Shown here piece after piece: positions 8,675 through 16,024 of a DNA stretch of 36,273 bases. Numbering within the stretch: position 1 is the first letter of the stretch; each line of letters begins with the position of its first letter. The position numbers were made by a program, and so were the translations under genes. The notes under the pieces were generated by a model. That model was given only the letters and a program-made list of their open reading frames with translations, made no database searches and had not been told where the DNA came from. Origin of the DNA: Sandaracinaceae bacterium (lineage in GTDB: Bacteria; Myxococcota_A; Polyangia; Polyangiales; Sandaracinaceae); the NCBI GenBank assembly GCA_004213565.1, contig SHBB01000011.1, positions 1 through 36,273 of the forward strand, read 5' to 3'.

Positions 8675-8696
8675 GCTGAGCGAGGAGCCGCTCAGC
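8675..8696. terminator. Hairpin between convergent genes (possible bidirectional terminator)
   Basis: GCTGAGCG (8675-8682) and CGCTCAGC (8689-8696) are perfect 8-bp arms around a 6-nt loop, placed between the stop of the propeller gene and overlapping the stop codon of the HNH gene (8692-8694). There is no T run on either strand. Position and symmetry suggest a bidirectional terminator or 3'-end barrier. Confidence 0.4.
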
Positions 8697-10041
8697 GAGA
8701 CCACATGAGCGGGTACGCGAGAGCTACTTGCCGTTCCGGGGGACGCACCCACGTGGGGGTCGGCGGGCATGCACCGTACTCTGCCAGCTCTTCGCGCACG
8801 CAGCCCCCGATCGACACGCCCCTCAGCGCCAGCCGCAGCGCTTGCTCGGCCGTCGTCTCGGCCCCCACGTGGGGGCGCGCTTCGTCCACGAGCCGACGCG
8901 CCTCCCTCTCCTTGAAGCTGAGCGCCTTCAGCATCTGGAACACCTCGGCCAGGACGCGCGCCTTGTTCGGCTCCACCTTCGGCGAGCCATACCCCGACCC
9001 GTCCGTGTTCTCGAAAACGACGTGTTCGAACACGAAGCCCTCGGACCAGCTGCCACGGATGATGACCTTTCCTCCGTGCACGATCCCATGGTGCGCCGAG
9101 CACAGAAGAACGAGCCGCTCCGGGTCGTGGCTGCCGCCCTCGGACTTGGGGCCGCAGTGGTGCACGTCGCAGCTCGTGTTCTTGCACCCCGGCACCGCGC
9201 AGACGCCGCCGTGCCGACGCACCACCGCGCGGCGCACGGCGGGCGGTATCACCTGGCTCGCCCGTTCGTAGCCGGCCGAGATGTCCACCCGGCCGATGAC
9301 CTGCGCGTCGCACTCGGCCACCTCGACCACCTCGGGGCCGACCGGAACCTGCTCGCCGCTCGCGTCCTGCGTGGCGGCCTTGCAGCACTCGCACACCGTC
9401 AGCGCGATCTGGTGCCGACTCCGCGTCTCGTCCGCGCCGCCGCCGCCCGACAAAGCGCTCGACGCGAGCAGCTCGATGAACGCGTCGTCGTCGAGGTGCG
9501 TGCCGCCGCTCTCCTTGCGGAGCACGTCGCGCGCTTGCGCCAGGAGCGCGTACGCCGAGGGCGAGAGGTTCAGGGTCACCCGCTTGCGCTCGAGCTCGGG
9601 CCGCGTCGGATCGCTCGGCCGGTCGCCCGGCTTCTTGCCCGACGTCATGCGCTCGATCTGTGACGCGGTCTGGCCGTCGGCGACCTCGAGCCACTCGGCT
9701 TCGGTCTCCGCGTCGGCCACCCGGGTCAGCTCGCGCACCGCGGAGTAGACGAACTCGCCCGCCGCGAAGGCGGCGCTGAGCTTCGGCAGCTCGTCGAGCC
9801 GCACCGCGACGCGCACCCGCTCCTCGGTCGCGCGGCCGGAGCAGCCGAACCACCGCTCGGCGTACTCGCGGAAGCTGGCGAAGCCGTAGAGCTCGTGAAC
9901 CTTCAGCCGGAAGCCGCAGAGGAACCACTGACAGAGCTCGAAGTCGCTCGCCGCGCGCAGGCGCCCGAGCTTCCTGAGAGTCTCGTCGGCCACCTGGCGA
10001 GAGGTGTCGGCCGACGGACCGTATTCGATTAATGCCCCCAT
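8692..10041 (-). CDS. HNH endonuclease-like protein (DUF222/13E12-type) with RuvA-C-like tail
   Basis: A 449-aa protein. ATG at 10039-10041 is chosen because AGGTG sits 6 nt upstream; an in-frame GTG at 10050 would remove this spacing. The N-terminal 150 residues are helical and resemble the region found before HNH domains in 13E12/DUF222-type proteins (FVYSAVRELTRVADAETEAE). The HNH domain is at about residues 275-330: VCAVPGCKNTSCDVHHCG, then LVLLCSAHHGIVHGG, with two CxxxC/CxxH zinc pairs and the HH active-site pair present. Residues about 367-412 (a FQMLKALSFKEREARR helix pair) resemble the three-helix RuvA domain III. No cognate methylase or mobile element is adjacent. A DNA-nicking or double-strand-cutting activity is inferred from the family only. 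Confidence 0.8.
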   Translation of the reverse strand: MGALIEYGPSADTSRQVADETLRKLGRLRAASDFELCQWFLCGFRLKVHELYGFASFREYAERWFGCSGRATEERVRVAVRLDELPKLSAAFAAGEFVYSAVRELTRVADAETEAEWLEVADGQTASQIERMTSGKKPGDRPSDPTRPELERKRVTLNLSPSAYALLAQARDVLRKESGGTHLDDDAFIELLASSALSGGGGADETRSRHQIALTVCECCKAATQDASGEQVPVGPEVVEVAECDAQVIGRVDISAGYERASQVIPPAVRRAVVRRHGGVCAVPGCKNTSCDVHHCGPKSEGGSHDPERLVLLCSAHHGIVHGGKVIIRGSWSEGFVFEHVVFENTDGSGYGSPKVEPNKARVLAEVFQMLKALSFKEREARRLVDEARPHVGAETTAEQALRLALRGVSIGGCVREELAEYGACPPTPTWVRPPERQVALAYPLMWSR

Positions 10042-10607
10042 GCAATTCACCTAGCACCAACCAGCACTATCGCCAACTGTTTTTGCGCATTCGCTCGCAG
10101 ATTCTACCGTTTGATTTCTCCTACATTAAGACGTCTGGAAATAACTACTGATGAAGCGGCGAAGGTGACGTCGCGCAGTCACCATTCTTGCCGCGATGGC
10201 ACCGCGCCGTGTTTCGAAGCTTGCGCTCATGAGAGCGACTCCTCGTTGAAGTGTCGACCCCTCTACGAGAAGACGCCAGGGACATCGTTCGAGGCGGCAA
10301 TTCGAGCCCAGATGGGCGCAGAAACAGCTCCACGCGTCAAAATCGACGAAGAATGACTCTCAGCATCGATTTCCCGTCGAAATCGACGACTTTTCGATAG
10401 TCGTTATCGAGTTCTCGTCGATTCCGACGTTTTTCGGCTCTCTGTGTCGATTTCTCGTCGAGATCGACGGAAAAAGACTCTCCATGAGTTTCTTGGTCGA
10501 ATCTGACGACTTCAGCGTGATGGAGGCGGCTTTCGTGCTCGTCGCTGATGGGATGACAGCTCCAACCCAGCGACGACGTGGCCAGCCCGTGCCGTATGCT
10601 CCGCGCG
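10042..10607. other. AT-richer intergenic region between divergent HNH and lipoprotein genes
   Basis: This 566-bp spacer is compositionally unlike its surroundings: bases 10081-10140 contain 26 G+C of 60, whereas flanking genes are very GC-rich. I find no convincing gene in it; short open frames lack ribosome-binding sites and family features. It should contain the promoters of both divergent genes. Its second half carries the palindrome array described separately. Confidence 0.7.
10335..10510. repeat. Five-copy array of a 14-bp palindrome with 40-bp period
   Basis: The core CGTCGA-N2-TCGACG recurs at 10335-10348, 10375-10388, 10416-10429, 10456-10469 and 10495-10508. Copies 2 and 4 are perfect, copies 1 and 3 have one mismatch, and copy 5 has two. 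Start-to-start distances are 40, 41, 40 and 39 bp. Longer similarity (TCGATTTCTCGTCGA on the left) and a shared spacer motif near GACTCTC show that the whole 40-bp unit was tandemly repeated and then diverged. The period is not a multiple of three, which argues against coding. Equal spacing near four helical turns suggests binding of a dimeric protein on one DNA face; this is inference. Confidence 0.8.
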
Positions 10608-11135
10608 ATGGAACGCTTCCTTCGAACCATTGGCGACCGCTCACCCTGGAGCACGCTCTCCTTCGTTGCGCTGTTGGTCGGGTGCGCGGGCGCGCCCGCC
10701 CCCGTCGAGAGCGCAAACACCGAGAGCGCAGACACCGAGCCTACGCAGACCGCCGAGCCGGTCCTCGCGTCGACACCGACCGAGACCGACCAAGAGCGCG
10801 CCGCGGCCGCGCTCGAGCGCCTCGTCGAGGCCTGTCGCGCGGGAGAGATCGACGCGGCGGCGGCCTGCATCGTGGACCGAGGCCCCGACGCGCCGCCCTG
10901 GTCGCGCGCCACGGACGCCAGCGACCCTGCGGCGCGCCGCCAGGTCGAGGGCATCTGCGGCCGGATCGTCGGCGACCTGCGCGGCGGCGCCTACGAGCGG
11001 CTGGGCTATGAGAAGGCGCGACAGGGCGAGGGGCTCTGGCACGTGTGGCAGGTCCGCTACGCCGCGACCGGCGAAGAGGCGGTGTTCGCGTTCCTCGATA
11101 TCGACGGCGTGATGCTGCTCGGCGACATCGACTGA
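10608..11135 (+). CDS. Small lipoprotein of unknown function
   Basis: A 175-aa protein from the ATG at 10608, preferred because it begins a lipoprotein signal (MERFLRTIGDRSPWSTLSF, then VALLVGC). A Thr/Glu/Ser-rich linker with NTESADTEPTQTAEP follows. The remaining 120 residues are a compact alpha/beta domain with four Cys after the lipid Cys (EACRAGEIDAAAACIVDRG, VEGICGRIVGDL), ending in a strand-rich FAFLDIDGVMLLGDID. I do not recognise the family. No good Shine-Dalgarno is seen. It ends 5 bp from the convergent desaturase gene, and the palindrome array ends about 100 bp before its start. Confidence 0.6.
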   Translation: MERFLRTIGDRSPWSTLSFVALLVGCAGAPAPVESANTESADTEPTQTAEPVLASTPTETDQERAAAALERLVEACRAGEIDAAAACIVDRGPDAPPWSRATDASDPAARRQVEGICGRIVGDLRGGAYERLGYEKARQGEGLWHVWQVRYAATGEEAVFAFLDIDGVMLLGDID

Positions 11136-11140
11136 AGTTC

Positions 11141-11947
11141 CTATCGCGTCGCGCGCCCGCCCTTCTGCGTGCGCCGCTCGCCCGTGCCCATGAGGTGATC
11201 CCACACGATCAGCGCCTCGCCGAAGTTGATCGACGCGTCGGCGTGGTGGCGGTTGTGGAAGGCGGAGGTGTTGAGCCCGACCCGCGGGAGGGTGGCCTCG
11301 GCCAGCCGCGAGGCCACGCCGCAGTGGAGGTAGAGGTTCAAGCTGATGAAGCCCGCGACGAGCCCGAAGTACACAGGCGCGTAGTGGGGCGCCCACGAGA
11401 ACGAGAGCAGCACGATGGGCCAGAACGTCAGGACGGACTCCACCGTCCCGACCGCGAACGACGAGAACGACGTCGGGTCCTTGTAGCCGTGGTGGGCGCG
11501 GTGGAAGCGGAAGAGCCAGCGCGTGTGGAGGAGCCGGTGCTTCCAGTAGAGCCACGCGTCGAGCGCCAGGATGCCCAGCAGGTTGCCGAGCACGACCGGG
11601 ACGAGACCGCCCGCCTCGCCGAGGGTCCACACGAGCCCCGTCGAGTGACCGGCCCAGAGCGACGACAGGGGCCAGGCGAGGAAGCAGGCCGCGACGAGCG
11701 CGGCCCCGAGCGTGTCCCGCGCGCCGCGCCAGGCGAAGCGGGCGAGGCGTCGCGGGCCCTGGAGCCGCTCCCCCGATCGCTCGGCGATCCACGTGACGAG
11801 CGCCGCGCCCGAGAGCACGACGCCCGCGATGCCCACGAAGCCCACCGCCAGCGCGACGTAGAAGCGCGCCGGGCCCGCCGGGCTCGCGAGCCCGGACGCC
11901 ACCAGCGCCGCCAGGACTGCCCGCTCGATCCACCGTGCCGACGCCAT
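11141..11947 (-). CDS. Sterol desaturase / fatty acid hydroxylase superfamily membrane enzyme
   Basis: A 268-aa integral membrane di-iron oxygenase of the fatty acid hydroxylase superfamily. The eight-histidine pattern is intact: HRLLH (H137, H141), HRAHH (H149, H152, H153), a further H208, and HNRHH (H231, H234, H235). Hydrophobic segments lie at about residues 28-52, 82-100, 115-135 and 165-210. By family it uses O2 and two iron atoms to hydroxylate or desaturate a lipid or sterol; the exact substrate is not shown. The start ATG follows a strong AAGGGGGG three bases upstream. It is divergent from a TetR gene with an operator palindrome between them, so repression by that regulator is likely. 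Confidence 0.88.
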   Translation of the reverse strand: MASARWIERAVLAALVASGLASPAGPARFYVALAVGFVGIAGVVLSGAALVTWIAERSGERLQGPRRLARFAWRGARDTLGAALVAACFLAWPLSSLWAGHSTGLVWTLGEAGGLVPVVLGNLLGILALDAWLYWKHRLLHTRWLFRFHRAHHGYKDPTSFSSFAVGTVESVLTFWPIVLLSFSWAPHYAPVYFGLVAGFISLNLYLHCGVASRLAEATLPRVGLNTSAFHNRHHADASINFGEALIVWDHLMGTGERRTQKGGRATR

Positions 11948-11965
11948 GTTCCCCCCCTTCGCCTT

Positions 11966-11982
11966 CGTTACACCGTGTAACG
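11966..11982. promoter_or_regulatory. TetR-type operator palindrome
   Basis: CGTTACACCGTGTAACG is a perfect inverted repeat of 8-bp arms around one central base. It lies 19 bp upstream of the desaturase start and 60 bp upstream of the TetR gene start, in a 95-bp divergent intergenic region. The length, AT-containing arms and position are typical of an operator bound by a TetR dimer controlling itself and the divergent gene. Confidence 0.8.
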
Positions 11983-12042
11983 GAGTTCATGACACGTCTG
12001 CGCTTCCAGGGGAAGGGGGCAGATGCGGTAGCCTCGGGGCGC

Positions 12043-12663
12043 ATGGCGCGGCGGCAGAAGAAGGCGCGGACCGCCCGGGTCCCGACCGCGGAGCGCCGCC
12101 GGCAGCTCATCGCCGAGGCGTCGCGGATCCTCGGCGAGGAGGGTCTCGAGAAGCTGCAGATCAGCGCGCTCGCGGAGCGGGCGGGGGTCTCGCGGCCGCT
12201 CGTCTACCGGCAGTTCCCGACCCGGCAAGCGCTGACGCGCGCGATCCTCGAGGACTTCACGTCGGCGATCGACGCGCGCTTCCACCAGGCGCTGCTCCGC
12301 ACGCTTCCGGCCGCCGATCTCGAGAGCGTGACGACCGCGTTCGTCGAGGCGTGCTGCGACGTCATCGAAGACAAGGGCGCGGGGCCCTGGCTGCTCCTCG
12401 ACGCGCGCGGGAGCGACCCCGAGGTCGCGCGCGTGGGCCGTGAGACGTTCAGCGGCCTGCTCGGCCCCTGGCAAGATCAGCTGCGAACCTTCACCGGCAC
12501 CGACGCCAGGCGCGCGGCCAACGATCTCTGGATCATCGTCGCGGCCGGCCGCGCCGCGCTCGGCGGCTGGATCGACGGCACCCTCGAGCGGCCCGAGGCG
12601 GTCGCCGACGCCACGCGCGCCGTGACCGCCCTGCTGGCGGCCTTCCAGAACCGTGGGCGCTGA
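12043..12663 (+). CDS. TetR/AcrR family transcriptional regulator
   Basis: A 206-aa protein. The basic N-terminus (MARRQKKARTARVPTAERRR) leads into a canonical TetR helix-turn-helix at about residues 20-63: RQLIAEASRILGEEGLEKLQ, SALAERAGVSRPLVYRQFP. The C-terminal ligand-binding domain is all-helical and divergent, as usual in the family. ATG at 12043 is preferred because the frame upstream runs across the operator into the desaturase 5' region. It most likely represses the divergent desaturase gene and itself in response to a lipid-like ligand; the ligand is inference. Its last codons are duplicated downstream of the stop. Confidence 0.88.
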   Translation: MARRQKKARTARVPTAERRRQLIAEASRILGEEGLEKLQISALAERAGVSRPLVYRQFPTRQALTRAILEDFTSAIDARFHQALLRTLPAADLESVTTAFVEACCDVIEDKGAGPWLLLDARGSDPEVARVGRETFSGLLGPWQDQLRTFTGTDARRAANDLWIIVAAGRAALGGWIDGTLERPEAVADATRAVTALLAAFQNRGR

Positions 12664-12788
12664 GGGCCGCGAGCGACCCCGTCGAGTTCGAATGTTCGAA
12701 CAGGATCGTCCCCCCGCCCCACGCGCGCCATGACCCTGCTGGCGGCCTTCCAGGACCGAGGGCGCTGAGGTCGCCCCGAGCGACCCCA
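12611..12788 (+). repeat. Tandem duplication of the TetR gene 3' end
   Basis: The last 17 codons and stop of the TetR gene (from 12611) recur from 12719 with three substitutions and one 3-base deletion. The similarity continues past both stop codons to GAGCGACCCC, at 12671-12680 in copy 1 and near 12775-12785 in copy 2. The unit offset is 108 bp. The segment between the copies includes the REP-like element at 12686-12713. The second copy is not translated as part of any gene I can support. Confidence 0.8.
12686..12713 (-). repeat. REP-like element, copy A
   Basis: On the plus strand it reads a 16-bp palindrome GTTCGAATGTTCGAAC followed directly by AGGATCGTCCCC. Read on the minus strand its first 17 bases match copy B (27205) at 16 positions, including the core GGGGACGATCCT. 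It lies between the TetR stop and the duplicated TetR tail. Confidence 0.65.
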
Positions 12789-12798
12789 CGCGCTCGGC

Positions 12799-14010
12799 TC
12801 ACCAGCTCATCGGAACGGGCAGCTCGCTGTAGGGGCCAGGGTTGGAGAACGGCTGGGCCAGCGCGCCGAGCAGCCCGTCGCGGTTGTCGCCCCAGCAGCA
12901 CACGTTGCCCTCCGCGAGCAGCGCGCAGGCGGTGTCTCGGCCCGACGTCATCACGTGGGTGGCCGGGCCCATGTAGCCGCGGAGCCGGGGCTCGCTGAGC
13001 TCGCGCGCCATGCTCTCGTGGCTGCCCCAGCACCAGGCGCCTCCCTGCACGTCGGCGGCGCAGGCGACGGTGTCGTTCAGGGACAGGCTCGTCACCGGCG
13101 GTAGGCCGACGACCTGCACGGGGGCGTCCATCTGCCCGAGCCCCTCGGGTCCGAGCGTGCCCATGCCGCCGTCGCCCCAGCACCAGACGGTTCCGTCCGA
13201 GAGGCGCGCGCAGGCCGCGGCGCGCCCGACCTCGACGGTGACGGCTGGCGCCGGGAGACCGTCGATGCGCTGTGGCCGGTCCGAGCGCACGAGCGCGCCC
13301 CAGCAGCTCACCCCGCCGTCCATGCGCACCGCGCAGCTGCTGTCGTGCCCCGCGCCAACCCAGCGCGCTCGGAGCCCGCGGACGCGCGCGGGCGCGGGGG
13401 CCATGTCGCGGCGCCGGTTGCCGATCTGCCCGGCGCCGTTGGCGCCCCAGCACGAGACCTGTCCGCGCGCGCTGACCGCGCAGCTGTGCTGTCGCCCGAC
13501 GCCGAGCTGCGCGATGCCCCGCAACCCCGTGACCTCCAGCGGAGCGCGGGTGAGCGTCCCCTGGGTGGGCGCGCCGATCTGACCGATCGTGTTGCCACCC
13601 CAGCAGACCACGCGCCCACTCCGGAGGAGCGCGCAGGAGTGCGATCCGCCCGCGCCCACGGTCTGCGCGTCGGCGACGTCCCGGACCTCCACCGGCGTGG
13701 CCCGCCGCGCCGTGGTGCCGTCGCCGAGCTGCGACGCGTAGTTGGAGCCCCAGCAACGCACGGTCCCGTTGCCGAGCGCCACGCAGGCGTGCGCGTAGCC
13801 GACCGTCAGGCTGCTCGTCGGCTGCCCCTCCGGGCCGGGCCCCTCGCAGCGCGGCGGCGCCTGCTCCTCTTGCGGCGGCGCCGTGCCTGGGTGGAGATCG
13901 TCGCGCACGCGCACCCGGATCACCACCTCGTCCGACGCACGCTGCACGATCTCGGTCCGCGTCCCGCAGGCCGAGAGCAGCGCGGCGAGCCCCAGCATCG
14001 TCCTCTTCAT
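12799..14010 (-). CDS. RCC1-repeat beta-propeller lipoprotein (second of a tandem pair)
   Basis: A 403-aa protein. ATG at 14008-14010 gives MKRTMLGLAALLSAC, a short lipoprotein signal with Cys15; it begins 5 bp after the stop of the paralogous upstream gene, with GAAGG just before it. Seven RCC1-type blades are visible, each with a Cys about 11 residues before CWG: HACVALGNGTVRCWG, HSCALLRSGRVVCWG, HSCAVSARGQVSCWG, SSCAVRMDGGVSCWG, AACARLSDGTVWCWG, VACAADVQGGAWCWG, TACALLAEGNVCCWG. The paired Cys suggest one disulphide per blade in an oxidising compartment. The ligand is unknown. Eukaryotic RCC1 acts on Ran, but no such role is implied here. Confidence 0.85.
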   Translation of the reverse strand: MKRTMLGLAALLSACGTRTEIVQRASDEVVIRVRVRDDLHPGTAPPQEEQAPPRCEGPGPEGQPTSSLTVGYAHACVALGNGTVRCWGSNYASQLGDGTTARRATPVEVRDVADAQTVGAGGSHSCALLRSGRVVCWGGNTIGQIGAPTQGTLTRAPLEVTGLRGIAQLGVGRQHSCAVSARGQVSCWGANGAGQIGNRRRDMAPAPARVRGLRARWVGAGHDSSCAVRMDGGVSCWGALVRSDRPQRIDGLPAPAVTVEVGRAAACARLSDGTVWCWGDGGMGTLGPEGLGQMDAPVQVVGLPPVTSLSLNDTVACAADVQGGAWCWGSHESMARELSEPRLRGYMGPATHVMTSGRDTACALLAEGNVCCWGDNRDGLLGALAQPFSNPGPYSELPVPMSW

Positions 14011-14015
14011 CGCCT

Positions 14016-15179
14016 TCACCACGGCACCAGGTACGGGTCGGGGATCTTGTTCGGGCGCTCGAGCCCGACCTGGCCCGCGCTGTTCTCGCCCCAGCACCAG
14101 ACGCGCGCGCCGTCGTGCGCGCACACGTGGTATTGACCGACCGCGATCCCGCGGATCCCGGTGAGCGGCAGGTAGGTCGGGCGCGTCCGGGCGGCGTAGG
14201 TTCCGTCCCCGAGCTGACCCGCGAGGTTGCTGCCCCAGCACGCCACCGTGCCCTCACCGGTGCGCGCGCAGTAGCCGCTGCCGCCGGCCTGGACCTGCGC
14301 GGGGTCGTCGATCCCCTCGACGCGCCGGAGCGCCAGCACCGGGTCGCGAGACTGCATCCGACGGCTCCGCCCAGTCTCGCTCACGAACACCCGCCCCGCG
14401 CGGTCGACCACGAGCACCTCGTCGTCGTTCTCCGTCTTCATCGCGACCATCGCCGCGCCTTCGACGCCGAGCAGCCGGAAGGTCGGGCTCTCGGCGCGCT
14501 CGGTGGCGTAGTAGTTGTGGACCAGGCCCCAGCACCGCAGCTCGCCTCGCTGCAGCAGCGCGCACCCCCGCTGCATGTTCCAGACGATCTCCACCGGCGC
14601 GTCGATGGGCACCCGCTGCGGGGTTCGCCACCTCGGGCCATACGGCGGGCGGACGTCGCCCCAGCAGAAGGCGCGCCCTCCCTCGTCGACCACGCAGCCG
14701 CGCCGATGGCCGAGCGCCACCTGGCGCACGTCCGCGTAGACCAGCTGCAGCGGCCCCTCGGCGTCGTCGGGCAGCCCGGTCTCGCCCCAGCACCAGACCC
14801 GGCCGTCCTCCTCCGCGCGGGCACAGGTCTGATCGGCCCCGGCCCACACCGCGTCCATGCGGGGCAGGCCCGGCACGCGGCCCGGGACCCAGGTGCGCTC
14901 GTCGCCCACCTCCCCGAGCTGCCCGTACTGGTTGGAGCCCCAGCAGTACACGCCTCCGTCCTCGGTCAGCGCGCAGCTGTGGTCGTACCCGGCGGCCAGC
15001 ATGCGCGGCGGGGGGATCTGTGGTGGCGGCGGCGGCGGGGCCGGCGGCGGACCGCAGCGCGCCCCCTGGCAGGGCACGTGGATCACGACGTCCGCTTCCG
15101 TCGGCGGCGCCTGCACGTACGCCGTGCGCGACCCGCAGCCGAGAAGCAACACCCACACGAGAGCTCGAAGCGTCTGCAT
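14016..15179 (-). CDS. RCC1-repeat beta-propeller lipoprotein (first of a tandem pair)
   Basis: A 387-aa protein with lipoprotein signal MQTLRALVWVLLLGC and a Pro-rich linker. Blades with the Cys...CWG signature are HSCALTEDGGVYCWG, QTCARAEEDGRVWCWG, RGCVVDEGGRAFCWG, RGCALLQRGELRCWG, GYCARTGEGTVACWG and HVCAHDGARVWCWG. Between the fourth and the next one lies a degenerate blade (DEVLVVDRAGRVFVSETG) that has lost both Cys and CWG, giving seven in total. It is clearly paralogous to the gene 5 bp downstream, also in the sequence after the lipobox (CGSRTAYVQ versus CGTRTEIVQ). The pair likely forms an operon and arose by tandem duplication. Confidence 0.85.
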   Translation of the reverse strand: MQTLRALVWVLLLGCGSRTAYVQAPPTEADVVIHVPCQGARCGPPPAPPPPPPQIPPPRMLAAGYDHSCALTEDGGVYCWGSNQYGQLGEVGDERTWVPGRVPGLPRMDAVWAGADQTCARAEEDGRVWCWGETGLPDDAEGPLQLVYADVRQVALGHRRGCVVDEGGRAFCWGDVRPPYGPRWRTPQRVPIDAPVEIVWNMQRGCALLQRGELRCWGLVHNYYATERAESPTFRLLGVEGAAMVAMKTENDDEVLVVDRAGRVFVSETGRSRRMQSRDPVLALRRVEGIDDPAQVQAGGSGYCARTGEGTVACWGSNLAGQLGDGTYAARTRPTYLPLTGIRGIAVGQYHVCAHDGARVWCWGENSAGQVGLERPNKIPDPYLVPW

Positions 15180-15213
15180 GACCCGCTCATCGGAGCACGC
15201 CGCCGCCGGTTTC

Positions 15214-15237
15214 CGACAAGCTCCATCTGGAGCGTCG
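15214..15237 (-). terminator. Possible terminator hairpin after the sigma-factor operon
   Basis: GCTCCA-TC-TGGAGC (15220-15233) is extended by CGAC (15214-15217) and GTCG (15234-15237) with a two-base bulge. It lies in the gap between the end of the sigma operon and the RCC1 pair on the same strand. No T tract follows. Confidence 0.3.
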
Positions 15238-15259
15238 AAGGGCAGGCGGCGAGCTCGGA

Positions 15260-16024
15260 CTACGGCGGGCTCGGAGGCGCTCGCTCATCCCGGGCGGCCG
15301 CCGCTCGGTCGATCCGCGCGCGGAGGCCCGGCCAGGCCAGGCTCTCGGGGTAGCGCCGCCGGAACGCCGCCGCGCGCGACTGCGCCGCGTCCAGACGATC
15401 GAGCGCGAGCAGCGCCCGGACGGCGAGGGCCTCGCGCTCCTCCGCCATCGCCCCCGACGGGAAACGGTCGGCGTGGCGCCGCGTGACGACGAGGGCTCTC
15501 TCCGGATCATCAGCCGCGAGCGCGCCGCGGGCCGCGTCCATCATCCGCCGCTCCTCGGACAGCCGATCGGCCGGCCGCGCCCGGGAGCCGCGGCGGATGG
15601 CGGTCGGCGAGGTCACCTCCTCGGAGGGGGCGCTCTCGCGGCGCTCGACGCCTCCATCGACCGGCTCGGCCGTGCCCGCGTCGCGACCGCGTGGCTCGGG
15701 CGCTGGCGGCGAAGGCAGCTCCCGGACGACGTGGGGCTCGGGGGCCGTCGGCTCCGGCGGGATAGCCGCCTGGTAGAGCAGAGTGCCAGTCACGCCCAGC
15801 GCGAGACCGACGAGAGACGCCGCCAGGTGCGACATCGCCGAGGCTCCGCCGGGGGCGGCTCCCGCAGGCGTGTCGCTGGCTGCCGGGGCGATGTCCGATC
15901 GAATTCGTGAGGCGATCCGGTCGAGCTGGTCCTCGGGGAGCGCGGGGATGTCGCGCTCCACGTCCAGCAGCGCGCGCACGTCCTCGGGGAGCGGAGGCGG
16001 CTCTTGCTCTGAATCGGAGCTCAT
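15260..16024 (-). CDS. Single-pass membrane protein coupled to the ECF sigma factor (candidate anti-sigma)
   Basis: A 254-aa protein. Its ATG (16022-16024) overlaps the sigma-factor TGA as ATGA, indicating translational coupling. The N-terminal 60 residues are acidic and cytoplasmic-like; one membrane helix lies at about residues 66-87 (HLAASLVGLALGVTGTLLYQ). A Pro/Glu/Arg-rich region follows, then a helical TPR-like C-terminus (about residues 165-240: DAARGALAADDPERALVVTR, then RFPSGAMAEEREALAVRALL). By position and topology it is the likely regulator of the adjacent sigma factor. It lacks the HxxxCxxC zinc motif of ZAS anti-sigma factors, so this assignment is inference. Confidence 0.65.
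   Translation of the reverse strand: MSSDSEQEPPPLPEDVRALLDVERDIPALPEDQLDRIASRIRSDIAPAASDTPAGAAPGGASAMSHLAASLVGLALGVTGTLLYQAAIPPEPTAPEPHVVRELPSPPAPEPRGRDAGTAEPVDGGVERRESAPSEEVTSPTAIRRGSRARPADRLSEERRMMDAARGALAADDPERALVVTRRHADRFPSGAMAEEREALAVRALLALDRLDAAQSRAAAFRRRYPESLAWPGLRARIDRAAAARDERAPPSPP

Noticed and set aside
8861-8876. 16-bp perfect palindrome GCCCCCACGTGGGGGC, with a shorter relative at 8748-8757
   Set aside because: It lies inside the HNH coding sequence and is made of C/G runs around CACGTG, so chance is likely in this base composition; no regulatory context supports it.
10111-10356. 81-aa open frame in the AT-richer spacer
   Set aside because: It starts with TTG, has no ribosome-binding site, no recognisable domain, and lies where stops are less avoided simply by chance; it also overlaps the first palindrome.
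10335-10510. CRISPR array
   Set aside because: The period is regular, but the repeats are degenerate and only about 14-24 bp, the spacers resemble each other, and there are no cas genes in the window.
12533-14257. 574-aa minus-strand frame overlapping the RCC1 gene
   Set aside because: It is another frame of the same strand as the RCC1 gene, without the repeat signatures; a shadow.
12799-15179. Ran-type nucleotide exchange factor role for the RCC1 proteins
   Set aside because: They carry lipoprotein signals and one Cys pair per blade, which fits an exported binding protein rather than a GTPase regulator.
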